From the NCBI GenBank assembly GCA_036389135.1, contig DASVQP010000129.1:124001-188000 (forward strand): 64,000 bases of DNA, written 5' to 3'. Position numbers and translations under genes: made by a program. A model generated the notes under the pieces. It was not told where the DNA came from, ran no database searches, and was given only the letters and a program-made list of their open reading frames with translations. This DNA is from Longimicrobium sp. (GTDB lineage: Bacteria; Gemmatimonadota; Gemmatimonadetes; Longimicrobiales; Longimicrobiaceae). Positions 27,081-35,269 of this stretch are shown piece by piece; the first letter of the stretch is position 1; every line of letters begins with the position of its first letter.

Positions 27081-28862
27081 GTGACGCTCGTCCGCGACGG
27101 GATCCCGTCCGCCCCCGGCATCGTCATCGCCCGCGCGCGCGTGCTGCGCTGGGAGGTGCCGCGCGTGCAGCACGGCGCCACCGTCCCGCCCGACCAGGTG
27201 GAGCACGAGGTGGAGCGCTTCCGCGAGGCGTGCGATTTCGCGCGCGAGCGCATCCGCGAGCTGCAGGCGCGTACGGCGGAGTCGATGGGGCCCGTGGAGG
27301 CCCAGATCTTCGAGCCGCAGGTGCTGATGCTGGAGGACGCGGACCTGGTGCAGGGGACGATCTCGTACATCCGCGAGAGCCACCTGACGGCGGAGCGCGC
27401 CTTCGAGTGGCGGGTGCTGGAGTGGGAGAGCGCGATGTCGCACACCTCGCACCCCATGGTGCTGGACCGGCTCAACGACCTGGCCGACGTGCAGACGCGC
27501 GTCCAGCGCCGGCTGATGAACCTGCCGGACCCGGAGATGGGCGCGCGCGAGCAGGGCAATGTGATCCTGATCGCCCGCGAGCTGACTCCGTCGATCACCG
27601 TGCAGCTCGACCGCCGCCACGTCGTGGGCCTCGCCACCGACCGCGGCACGCGCACCTCGCACTCGTCCATCCTCGCGCGCTCGCTCGACATCCCCTGTGT
27701 CGTGGCGCTCGGCGACCTGAGCGAGCAGGTCAAGGACGGCGACGAGATCATCCTGGACGGCCGCACGGGCCGCGTCATCGTATCGCCCACCGAGGAGGAC
27801 AAGCGCGCGTACCGCGAGCGCGACTTCCAGGTGCGCGAGTGGGAGCAGGAGCTCGTTCTCCTCGCCCACCTCCCGGCCGAGACGCGCGACGGGGCGCGGG
27901 TGGTGCTCCTCTCCAACATCGACCTCCCCGGCGAGGCGGAAAGCGCGCGCACCCACGGCGCCGAGGGCGTGGGCCTGTACCGCACGGAGTTCCTGGTGGT
28001 GGGGCGGGGCACCGCGCCGGGCGAGGACGAGCAGTACCGCGCGTACCGCCAGGTGGTGGAGGCATTCCCGGGTCTCCCCGTGGTGATCCGCACCTTCGAC
28101 CTGGGAGGCGACAAGTTCCCGGCGTTCCTGCACATGGCGCCGGAGGAGAACCCGTTCCTGGGATGGCGCGCCATCCGCGTGTGCCTGGACGAGCCGGCGA
28201 TCTTCAAGACGCAGCTCCGCGCCCTGCTGCGCACCCTGCCGTTCGGCGACGTGCGCATCATGCTCCCGCTGATCAACGACATCGAGGAGATCACCGCCAC
28301 CCGTGCCCTGATCGACGAGTGCGCCGCCGAGCTGATCGCGGAGGGCCACGACGCCCCGCAGTCGTTCCAGCTCGGCGCGATGATCGAAACGCCGGCCGCC
28401 GCCGTGTCCGCGCCGGAGCTGGCGCGGCACGTGGATTTCTTCTCGGTGGGCACCAACGACCTGGTGCAGTACACGCTGGCCGTGGACCGCGGCAACAGCC
28501 GCCTGGCGCGGCGCTACAATCCGTTCCACCCCGGCGTCGTCCGCCTGCTGGACCAGGTGGCGCGCGCCGGCCGCGCCGCCGACATCCACGTCAGCGTCTG
28601 CGGCGAGCTTGCGGCGACCCCGCTCGGCGCCTTCATGCTGATCGGGATGGGAGTGACCTCGCTGAGCGTGGGCCCCGCCGCGCTCGCCGAGATCAAGAAG
28701 GTCATCCGCTCGGTGAAGCAGGAGGACGCCGCGCGCGCCGTGGCCCTCGCCCTGACCGCCGCCACGCCGGAGGAGGTGGTGGAGGCGCTGACCGCCGAGC
28801 TGCGCAAGGCGATCGACCTCACCAAGTTCGCCGGCCCCTGGAGCCTGTCGCCTCCCGCCTGA
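27081..28862 (+). CDS. ptsI: PTS enzyme I (phosphoenolpyruvate-protein phosphotransferase)
   Basis: 593 aa, GTG start. It transfers phosphate from phosphoenolpyruvate to HPr. Phospho-His194 lies in GTRTSHSSILARSL, the PEP-binding barrel has VGLYRTEFLV and LPLINDIEE, and the active-site Cys is in VSVCGELAATPLG with SVGTNDLVQYTLAVDR just before. Full length for the family (about 575-590). Last PTS gene of the operon; a methyltransferase gene follows 7 bp downstream. Confidence 0.95.
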   Translation: MTLVRDGIPSAPGIVIARARVLRWEVPRVQHGATVPPDQVEHEVERFREACDFARERIRELQARTAESMGPVEAQIFEPQVLMLEDADLVQGTISYIRESHLTAERAFEWRVLEWESAMSHTSHPMVLDRLNDLADVQTRVQRRLMNLPDPEMGAREQGNVILIARELTPSITVQLDRRHVVGLATDRGTRTSHSSILARSLDIPCVVALGDLSEQVKDGDEIILDGRTGRVIVSPTEEDKRAYRERDFQVREWEQELVLLAHLPAETRDGARVVLLSNIDLPGEAESARTHGAEGVGLYRTEFLVVGRGTAPGEDEQYRAYRQVVEAFPGLPVVIRTFDLGGDKFPAFLHMAPEENPFLGWRAIRVCLDEPAIFKTQLRALLRTLPFGDVRIMLPLINDIEEITATRALIDECAAELIAEGHDAPQSFQLGAMIETPAAAVSAPELARHVDFFSVGTNDLVQYTLAVDRGNSRLARRYNPFHPGVVRLLDQVARAGRAADIHVSVCGELAATPLGAFMLIGMGVTSLSVGPAALAEIKKVIRSVKQEDAARAVALALTAATPEEVVEALTAELRKAIDLTKFAGPWSLSPPA

Positions 28863-28869
28863 GCGTGCC

Positions 28870-29454
28870 GTGGCCGAGCCGTGGAACCACAACATCCACT
28901 ACCACCGGCTGATCCTCGACGCGATCCCGCCCGGCGCCCGGCACGCCCTCGACGTAGGCTGCGGCGAAGGCACCCTCGCCCGCCAGCTGCGCGCCCTCGT
29001 CCCCCAGGTCACCGCCATCGACGTTGACGCGGACAGCATCGCCCTCGCGCGGCAAGCCGGCCCTGACATCGAGTACCTCCTCGGCGACTTCCTGACCTTC
29101 CCCTTCCAGCCCGCCTCGTTCGACTTCATCGCCTCCGTCGCCACGCTGCACCACATGGATGCCGACGCGGCGCTCTACCGCATGCGCGACCTGCTCCGCC
29201 CCGGCGGCACGCTCGCCATCATCGGCCTCCCGCGCCCCGATCTGCCCGCCGACCTCCCCTGGCTCCTCGCGAGCACCGCCGGATCCGCCATCCACCGCCT
29301 GACCCGCCGCTACTGGGAGCACCCGTCCCCCACCCTCTGGCCCCCGCCCGAGACGTACGCCGGCATGCGCCGCATCGCCGCCGGCATCCTCCCTGGCGCC
29401 CGCCTCCGCCGCCACCTCCTCTGGCGCTATTCGCTCGTGTGGACGAAGCCGTAG
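28870..29454 (+). CDS. Class I SAM-dependent methyltransferase
   Basis: 194 aa, GTG start. Motif I is ALDVGCGEGTLARQL, the acidic residue is in AIDVDADSI, and FIASVATLHHMD is a typical motif IV region. The C-terminal 60 residues are Arg- and Pro-rich. Substrate unknown (methyltransferase 11/25-like). It is the last gene of the PTS transcription unit and marks the border of an AT-richer accessory region. Confidence 0.85.
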   Translation: MAEPWNHNIHYHRLILDAIPPGARHALDVGCGEGTLARQLRALVPQVTAIDVDADSIALARQAGPDIEYLLGDFLTFPFQPASFDFIASVATLHHMDADAALYRMRDLLRPGGTLAIIGLPRPDLPADLPWLLASTAGSAIHRLTRRYWEHPSPTLWPPPETYAGMRRIAAGILPGARLRRHLLWRYSLVWTKP

Positions 29455-29808
29455 CAACGGCGGAGGTTTCACAGAGGCACAGAAAAGCAGATCCCCCCGG
29501 CCACAAGACCGCTCAAACGCTGCGGCGTCAGGCAGGGCATGGTATCCTGGGTATGCGGCAGGACAGGACATACCGCGCGTGGCGCGTTCACGATGTTCAC
29601 TGGTTGACCGGTCGTTTATCCGATTCGCCCCCGGAAGGGCTGGTGGGAGGAGTGGGTGAGGTTCCGGAGTGCAGCGAATAACAGTCATAATGAGACATCC
29701 CCCGCCGCCCAAGTCAACGCTCTGTCTTGCGTTTAAGCCTCTAATGATGCTACACTAGGAAGCGCTTTCGCGATGGTGCCGCTTTCACCGTGAGGCTGAG
29801 GCTAGACT
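29455..29808. other. Intergenic region with repeat fragment, border of AT-richer island
   Basis: A CACAGAGGCACAGAAAAGC fragment (about 29470-29490) belongs to the CACAGAG repeat family. Base composition falls from strongly GC-rich to moderate over this stretch. A promoter-like pair near the right end is listed separately. No gene is supported. Confidence 0.5.
29727..29756 (+). promoter_or_regulatory. Candidate sigma70-type promoter of the island operon
   Basis: TTGCGT (29727-29732), an 18-bp spacer, then TACACT (29751-29756), 52 bp upstream of the first island gene start. It resembles vegetative consensus boxes but was found by eye only. Confidence 0.4.
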
Positions 29809-30318
29809 GTGAGTGCTCTTCTACAAATGCAGCCCATGCTCCAATCCGAGAGCCATGTGAGTGCGCAGGAGATCGACCGAATTCTCTCCTATGTTCATCC
29901 GTCGGAGAGACGTGTGGTGTCCGCGCACATTTCCGATGATGTTTTAGTGGCAGTTGTCGAGCGATGTTCGCCTTCCTATACTGTACGCCCGGTTGACTAT
30001 CTAAGCATCTCCGAACTCACGATTGGGGCCGCTCAAGTCACCCAAATCTTAATAGAGGCAATCGTACGGTCACCGAAGTTCCCATATCCTCACGTGATCT
30101 CTCCGGGTGAAATTGCACGTGCTAGGGCGGAGCATCGCATCTATTTTCTCGATTTTCAATGTCGCTTCCGCCGTAAGTATACATTCCCTCGCTATTCGTT
30201 GGAAGTGAAGATGGAGCGCCTTAGGAGGAAGTCTACCCTAATCCTCGCTACATTCGCCTTCACTGTTGATTCGTCAGTCCAGGGGAAGTTCGTAGCGGGT
30301 ATATCCCACCGTCTTTAG
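29809..30318 (+). CDS. Hypothetical hotdog-like (FcoT-type?) protein
   Basis: 169 aa, GTG start. No confident family. The layout suggests a hotdog fold: a central hydrophobic helix (ISELTIGAAQVTQILIEAIVRS) preceded by PVDYLS, then long beta strands (RIYFLDFQCRFRRKYTF, EVKMERLRRKSTLILATFAF). FcoT-like acyl-thioesterase proteins have a similar order. No catalytic residue can be named. Codon usage is much less GC-biased than that of the flanking host genes. It precedes a membrane protein (11 bp) and a sodium:solute symporter gene, apparently one operon. Confidence 0.6.
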   Translation: MSALLQMQPMLQSESHVSAQEIDRILSYVHPSERRVVSAHISDDVLVAVVERCSPSYTVRPVDYLSISELTIGAAQVTQILIEAIVRSPKFPYPHVISPGEIARARAEHRIYFLDFQCRFRRKYTFPRYSLEVKMERLRRKSTLILATFAFTVDSSVQGKFVAGISHRL

Positions 30319-30329
30319 GAGTCGCCCGG

Positions 30330-30929
30330 ATGGCTTTCGTCATTATCACTCTGTATTCGGTGTTGTTGGGGACTCTTTTCAGGAACTTTGTTGTCGTGCA
30401 AGTTCCGTCCTCTGCCGGTGCCGCAGCAACCGTTCATCAACTTATCCGGGCCGACTTATGGTACCGGACAGTCGGACTTCTCTTATTGTTCTTTATAGAT
30501 TGGGTGTGCTTCATGTTTGTGTTCCCTCCTGCACAACCATTCGCCATGGAGCTTGCTGATTTAGCTTTGCTGATGTGTTATGTCCCGGCTGTATCACTAC
30601 TGGGGTTTGCAGTTGTACTTTCCTTGGATACTACTCGTCGGTTCTGTGTCGCATTAACCGGATATCACGCCTGTGCTGCTATCGCTGAACTGCTCTGGTT
30701 GTCGCTAAAAGTAGCTCAGGAATCGCTAGGTAACAGCCAAACGGGAATTCTTTTCTTGGCGATGGGTTTCTATTTAATGATCCGGATCGCACTAGCAGCT
30801 TTCTTCTATGTTGCCCGCCGAGATGATGCTCCCCTAGTACCCGATACTCTGATTGCGATTTCGCTCGTTCCTAAACCGGCCTTACTAATTTTGCTTTACG
30901 CCATATCGGGAAACGTGATCGCCACCTAA
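30330..30929 (+). CDS. Hypothetical multi-spanning membrane protein
   Basis: 199 aa with about six predicted membrane segments (for example AFVIITLYSVLLGTLF, LLLLFFIDWVCFMFVF, ILFLAMGFYLMIRIALAAFF and the C-terminal LLILLYAISG). No family recognised and no charged motif inside the membrane that would suggest a catalytic role. AT-richer codon usage like its neighbours. Its position between a hotdog-like protein and a symporter suggests an accessory role in transport or signalling, which is inference only. Confidence 0.6.
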   Translation: MAFVIITLYSVLLGTLFRNFVVVQVPSSAGAAATVHQLIRADLWYRTVGLLLLFFIDWVCFMFVFPPAQPFAMELADLALLMCYVPAVSLLGFAVVLSLDTTRRFCVALTGYHACAAIAELLWLSLKVAQESLGNSQTGILFLAMGFYLMIRIALAAFFYVARRDDAPLVPDTLIAISLVPKPALLILLYAISGNVIAT

Positions 30930-30944
30930 TCGGAGAGACCAATC

Positions 30945-32405
30945 GTGGATCCAAGTCTGCAGTTAGCGCTAGCTATCGCCTTGGCAGTGACTGTTTCCAA
31001 GTCACTTCTCCTGCGTGGCAAAACGGATTGGCTGTCCTATAGTAGAGGCGTGAGCCTCTCTCCCGGGAATGCGGTGATTAGTATTTTCGCTTCGCTTGCG
31101 GGTGGCTTCATGGTGTTTGGAATCGTTCAGGTCGGATTCGAAGGGGGCGTTTCGGGTTTTGCGCTTGGTTTTGCCTATGTCGTGGGACTACCGCTTCTAT
31201 CATGGGGACTTCACCGCGCGAGCAAAGTTACCGATCTACGGTCTGGGCTCTTCGGCTTGGACCCAATCATTGAGAGGACATACGGTCCTGCTTCTCTGGT
31301 CGCGTTTTACGTCCTCACTGGGTTCGTTTTCACAGGCGTTCTCGGTGCGCAGTTGCTGGCAATCGCATTTTATCTTCAAGCCTTTAACGGTCTTGAATCT
31401 GCGATTGTAGTACTTGTTATTGGACTTGCGGGTACCATGTGTTACACAGTATTTCACGGATTGCGCGGGGTGCTGCTCAACGACCTGATTCAGGGCATCG
31501 TCGCGCTCCTCGTCGCCGTTATTGTGCCGCTGTGCGTCTGGCGCCAAGCCAATGCACATGGCCCAATTACCTTTGACCCACTATCGGAAGGCTTTTCGGG
31601 TACCTACAGCCTCGCGTATCCGATCGTCGGAGCGCTGACACTAATTCCCTCCTTTGTTGTCAGGGCGGATCTTTGGCAGCGACTTCGCCTGGTCGACGAA
31701 TCGAAATACAAAGTGGTGCTGTGGAGTACAGCTGGCCTCCTCTTCTTCTTCTATACTGCCATGACAGCGGCGGGCTTGCTGATCCGAGATAATCCCCTTG
31801 CGTTTCCATTTTTGTCTGGAGAAGATCCGGGCGCTATCGTACCACTGCTGATCCAAAATATCGTTGATTCCTGGTTTGTGCGTTTCCTGGTGCTTTGCGG
31901 CGTGCTGCTAGCGATTTTGTCGTCCGTGGATAGCTACCTCAACATCGTAGCCCTTGCTTTCACGCATCTAGTACTCTGGAGAACATGGAGGTCGGATGCT
32001 ATTCCTGAACCGCAACGTAGCCGCACGCTAAAAGCGAATGCACAGGTGATGACCATCGCAGTTGCACTGTTGGCCATTGTTAGTGCGGCATTAGTTCCAG
32101 ATCTCGTCGACCTACTCTCGGCATCATTTGCATTGATTGGTGTGCTGCTGGCGGTTGCGGGGCTGCCGCTCTTGTCGCCCAAGCTGCATCGGGACTCTAC
32201 GGGGGCAATTCCTATGTACCTCGCGCTACTCGTTCTCGTGAGTACATTCCCGATGCTGGGTAAGATTGCGTTCATTCCGGCGATCGCTATGGGAGGCGCT
32301 GCCTTCTTTGCGCTTGTAGTGTTTGAGCGGGCGATCAAATGGCATCCGTCACAGAGGCGCATTGAAGGGAACAATAAGTTCGCTGACACGCAGGCGAACG
32401 TTTAA
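30945..32405 (+). CDS. Sodium:solute symporter (SSS) family protein
   Basis: 486 aa and about 12-13 membrane segments. SSS-type features are SYSRGVSLSPGNAVISIFASLAGGFMVFG near the N-terminus (the family's TM1 unwound region) and CGVLLAILSSVDSYLNIVALAF (the TM8 Ser-Ser-Asp segment linked to Na+ binding). GTG start with GGAGA about 8 nt upstream. Substrate unknown; proline, urea, pantothenate or a sensor role are all possible in this family. AT-richer than the host. The downstream 600 bp hold no convincing gene. Confidence 0.8.
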   Translation: MDPSLQLALAIALAVTVSKSLLLRGKTDWLSYSRGVSLSPGNAVISIFASLAGGFMVFGIVQVGFEGGVSGFALGFAYVVGLPLLSWGLHRASKVTDLRSGLFGLDPIIERTYGPASLVAFYVLTGFVFTGVLGAQLLAIAFYLQAFNGLESAIVVLVIGLAGTMCYTVFHGLRGVLLNDLIQGIVALLVAVIVPLCVWRQANAHGPITFDPLSEGFSGTYSLAYPIVGALTLIPSFVVRADLWQRLRLVDESKYKVVLWSTAGLLFFFYTAMTAAGLLIRDNPLAFPFLSGEDPGAIVPLLIQNIVDSWFVRFLVLCGVLLAILSSVDSYLNIVALAFTHLVLWRTWRSDAIPEPQRSRTLKANAQVMTIAVALLAIVSAALVPDLVDLLSASFALIGVLLAVAGLPLLSPKLHRDSTGAIPMYLALLVLVSTFPMLGKIAFIPAIAMGGAAFFALVVFERAIKWHPSQRRIEGNNKFADTQANV

Positions 32406-33038
32406 GGTGGTGAACGTTCAAAGCGAGTTCGGCGCGGCAGCGGCGCACTCGGCGTGACGACAGGCTTCAATGCGAGGCGTCACCAGCTGATACCTCCCTT
32501 GTCGTGAGTCCCCGGCGCGCAGTAGGTCGCGGTCCACTCCGGCGACCGCACGTACGGCGCTGTCTCTCGCGAGGGGCTGCACGACTAAGACCAGGCGGCG
32601 CGCCACGCCGGTTCGCACCAAACTCCGCGGCCCGGCGGCGAAACCACGATGGCGGCGCTCGTCTGGTTCAGTGCCAAGGCTCGCCGTCCGACGCCTTCTA
32701 TGAGGCCGCCGTTGTCAAGACTCTCGATTCCGAGCACTGAAGCCCAGGGGCAGTTCGCCTGCGATCTGCCCCGCTCAGCCTACTTTGCACGCCACGTTGC
32801 GAGGCGCTTCCTTTAGTCGGCCGGGGCTTGGGTGCCCTCGGTCCACCTTCTATCGTGTCGGCTCAGAGGCCGATCACCTCATGCGCGTAGTCGCCCTTAG
32901 TCGAGTCCCGGGAAGCGCGGAGCGAGGTACCCCATCTAACAAACGGTCGGCCCATCGAGCCGACCCGGCAGCGGCCACGGGCCCTCGCACCCGCACGTGC
33001 GGTGTTCTGTTTCCTGCCGCGCAGCCCCTCCTACCTGC
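32406..33038. other. Gene-poor accessory stretch, probably decayed sequence
   Basis: About 630 bp with no supported gene on either strand. It contains ATCTAACAAACGG (32934-32946), which fits the RYYYAAC left core of integron attC sites but has no recognisable partner. Probably the remains of mobile or cassette DNA cut by the transposase fragment that follows. Confidence 0.4.
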
Positions 33039-33300
33039 TCACGAAGCCCTGAGCGTGCCCACCTTCAGGATGGCGCCCGCCGGCGGCGTGCCGGTCTCCA
33101 GATACTTCCAGAACTCGACGAGGAGCTTCCTCGCCAGCGCGACGATGCCAATCTTGCGCAGCCGTGTGCCGCCATGTCCGAATCGTCGTTCGTACCATTG
33201 GCTGAGCTCGTTCTGCGGCTGGTACCGCAGCCAGCCCCACGCGATCTCGATGGCGATCGAGCGGATCCAGCGGTTTCCCGCCTTGCAGATTGTAAACCAC
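33039..33300 (-). pseudogene. IS110-family transposase C-terminal remnant
   Basis: On the minus strand a frame of about 85 codons ends at 33039. It reads ...TICKAGNRWIRSIAIE, AWGWLRYQPQNELSQWYERR, IGIVALARKLLVEFWKYLE, and TGTPPAGAILKVG. This is the characteristic C-terminal (transposase_20-type) end of IS110/IS1111 transposases: KAGNR..R, WGWLRYQP and IVALARKLL. The N-terminal DEDD catalytic domain is missing, so this is a dead fragment. It abuts an attC-like site at 33331. Members of the IS1111-attC subgroup are known to target integron attC sites. Confidence 0.8.
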
Positions 33301-33330
33301 TGTTGAGGAGGGTCGCGTGGCCACTCCGCG

Positions 33331-33429
33331 GCCTAACAATCGGCTGCAGGGGATGCGTGGCCTTGCATACTTTCAGCCGACCGAAAGTCTTGCGCGACGG
33401 CCCCGCACCCCTGACCCTTGGCGTTAGGC
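33331..33429 (+). other. attC-like integron cassette recombination site 1
   Basis: The left core GCCTAAC (33331-33337) and right core GTTAGGC (33423-33429) are perfect complements. Inside them CAGGGGATGCG on the left pairs with CGCACCCCTG on the right, leaving one unpaired A. This extrahelical base is the hallmark of attC folding (R'', L'', L', R'). Length 99 nt is normal for attC. No integrase gene is in the window. Confidence 0.72.
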
Positions 33430-33531
33430 GTCTGTGGACACTCATCTTATTCGTCCGCGTCGGAAGTGTTGGAACGATAACAACTCGGTTCGCTCCCGAT
33501 CACACAGTACACGTGGCGAGTGGAGGATTTG

Positions 33532-33792
33532 ATGCTGAGGACAACTTGTATTCTCTTGCTTCTCATCAACGCCGCGATGATGGCGGTGTCGACGTATGGT
33601 CGAATCAACGCCGGTGTGTCTCAGAAGTATGAGGTTGAGCCCTTTCACGGCGCGACGGCGTCAGCAGCGACGTTGGAGCGGGCCGCCTGTATCAAGGAGA
33701 AGATTGCGATTAGCTCTTGGCTAATAGCCATCTTTTCAACCAACGTTATTGGTTGTGGTCTCCTTGCTGGTCGGGCATGGAAGAAGGAATGA
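33532..33792 (+). CDS. Small membrane protein in a putative integron gene cassette
   Basis: 86 aa with two hydrophobic segments (TTCILLLLINAAMMAVSTYG and SSWLIAIFSTNVIGCGLLAG), so probably a two-helix inner-membrane protein with a soluble loop between. ATG 33532 was chosen because GGAGG (33522-33526) sits 5 nt upstream; a GTG at 33520 is less likely. It lies between two attC-like sites in the normal cassette orientation (gene before its own attC). No homologous family recognised, which is common for cassette genes. Confidence 0.65.
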   Translation: MLRTTCILLLLINAAMMAVSTYGRINAGVSQKYEVEPFHGATASAATLERAACIKEKIAISSWLIAIFSTNVIGCGLLAGRAWKKE

Positions 33793-33837
33793 GCGCTCTA
33801 AACAACGTCATCTGTCGCTCGGTCGCGGATTGCTTGA

Positions 33838-33916
33838 GCCCGAACAAGACATTGCAGCCGACGTCTTCGCCTCCGCTTCGCTCCAGCGGAGCCGCGGATG
33901 AATGTCGGCGTTAGGC
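33838..33916 (+). other. attC-like integron cassette recombination site 2
   Basis: Right core GTTAGGC (33910-33916) with left core-like CCCGAAC (33839-33845). GACATTGCAGCCG on the left pairs with CGGATGAATGTC on the right with one extrahelical G, and a CTCCGCTTCGCTCCAGCGGAG hairpin forms the apex. The left core deviates from the consensus at two positions, but the overall fold and the 79-nt length fit attC. Confidence 0.62.
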
Positions 33917-34238
33917 CGCTGGGCAAGCATCGCGGCAGCCGCTGGTGATTCCACCGGCTGTCGTGCAGCCTAGTAGTTAGCGCAACCGAATCGTCGCAGG
34001 GAATGGAATAGCTTTTCTAGGTTCGGAGCCGGGCATTCTTTTGGCCGAACGGAAGTCTTGCGCGCTGGCCATCGGGGGGATTTCTGGGACCGGAGCGTGG
34101 CGACCGCCGCGCGCACCACCTTTATACGTGACATCTCCCTGCGACCGCTCCGTGCCACGACGACAAGTCGAACGGCGGGTCGCTGGTCCTTGTGTCGTTT
34201 CGGCCGCTACTTCAGCTTCCGCACGAGTGGAGTATCGA
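33917..34238. other. Intercassette region with attC-like remnant
   Basis: No gene supported. GGCCGAACGGAAGTCTTGCG (from 34043) resembles the interior of attC site 1 (GAAAGTCTTGCGCG), and CCTTGTGTCGTTTCGGCC (34188-34205) resembles its right end and the copy at 37096. The cores GGCCGAAC and GTTTCGGCC are near-complementary, but the site is longer and more degenerate than a functional attC. Confidence 0.4.
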
Positions 34239-34478
34239 ATGAGAGTGCCGTTCACGCCGAAGCAGGGTCAGTACCTGGCCTTCATCTACTACTACACGAA
34301 GATCAACGGCCAGCCACCCGCTGAAATCGACATGCAGCGGTACTTCAAAGTGAGCGCACCGACTGTGCACCAGATGGTGGTGAAGCTGGCAGAACTCGGC
34401 TTGATCGAACGGACTCCCGGCGCTTCACGGAGTGTCCGCGTCCTGCTTGAACCCTGGGAACTGCCGCACCTGGAGTGA
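34239..34478 (+). CDS. Small winged-helix (LexA/MarR-like) DNA-binding protein
   Basis: 79 aa. It has the pattern TPKQGQYLAFIYYYTKINGQ, PAEIDMQRYFKVSAPTVHQM, VVKLAELGLIERTPGASRSV. This is a helix-turn-helix (residues about 30-55) plus wing, like the LexA N-terminal domain alone. No effector or protease domain. Such stand-alone domains are widespread and of unknown regulon. It lies just downstream of the attC-like remnants and could be a cassette gene. Confidence 0.75.
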   Translation: MRVPFTPKQGQYLAFIYYYTKINGQPPAEIDMQRYFKVSAPTVHQMVVKLAELGLIERTPGASRSVRVLLEPWELPHLE

Positions 34479-34693
34479 TTCTGCTCAAAGCTTTCCTGTG
34501 GTGCTGTTGTCGTTCGCGCGCGGGCGTTGCCGCTTCGGTTGCCGAACGCACGCTGCCGCACAAATTGTTGCAGGCGATGTGTGGCAAGGCATTGTTTCTG
34601 AGGCAAGAATCGTCAGGCTGCACGCACCTGAACTTGGTCGTTGGACGGCCGGTCCAGTGGTTCTCTCCACACTCCTGCAGCTTGCCCCCCTGC

Positions 34694-35269
34694 ATGGCCG
34701 AAATCGACATCGCGGCTACCACTCAGATCCACTCGGCATTTGGGAGGTCATTCCGTGTTGCCTACTTGGGAGAGCATCACCAAGGCGCAGAGCACGTTTG
34801 CATTCTGCTTGATGAGCCATTCGACGGCGTCAGCCAATTCCACAGCACGAACGGGTTCGCTCAATTCAGCGCGTCCAGCCCCCACCTGATCGTGTACGAC
34901 GCGACTGTGATTGTCCTTCTCGACTATAGTTCGAGTCAAAGCTACCACATCGTCCCTCCGCGGCACTGCTACTTTACCAAGCAGTCGATTGCCGCTGGTT
35001 GCATAGACTCCGAATTCTATGGTTCACGCTCGTGTGGCCGGTTTGAACCCATCGCGCTCACCGTCGCCGCGGACCGGATGCGTCTCGGCCTTGGCCCTGC
35101 AGCCGGAGGGCTGATGCCCTCTGTTCACAAGCCGTATCTCACATGGTTGAGTCGCCCTGTGGATCCCCAGGTGAACTCCTTAAATCGATTCAGTCGCGGC
35201 CTTGGCTTACTCCTCATGGTGATCGTCGTGGGCATACTGGCGCTTGCAATCATGGGGGACGGGCCCTAG
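34694..35269 (+). CDS. Hypothetical protein with C-terminal membrane helix, possibly interrupted
   Basis: 191 aa from ATG 34694; the frame is open further upstream. The N-terminal 150 residues are a mixed alpha/beta soluble region without recognised motifs. The C-terminus has a hydrophobic helix (GLGLLLMVIVVGILALAIMG). Directly after the TAG stop, the same frame continues for 46 codons with another hydrophobic segment before the next stop at 35410. The gene may therefore be a longer membrane protein broken by a nonsense mutation. Moderate-GC composition as in the other accessory genes. Confidence 0.45.
   Translation: MAEIDIAATTQIHSAFGRSFRVAYLGEHHQGAEHVCILLDEPFDGVSQFHSTNGFAQFSASSPHLIVYDATVIVLLDYSSSQSYHIVPPRHCYFTKQSIAAGCIDSEFYGSRSCGRFEPIALTVAADRMRLGLGPAAGGLMPSVHKPYLTWLSRPVDPQVNSLNRFSRGLGLLLMVIVVGILALAIMGDGP

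Noticed and set aside
32418-32740. Short open frames on both strands after the symporter gene
   Set aside because: No ribosome binding site, no recognisable motif and inconsistent composition; likely decayed DNA.
32934-33000. A third full attC site starting at ATCTAAC
   Set aside because: No complementary right core is found within a normal attC length; kept only as a possible half site.
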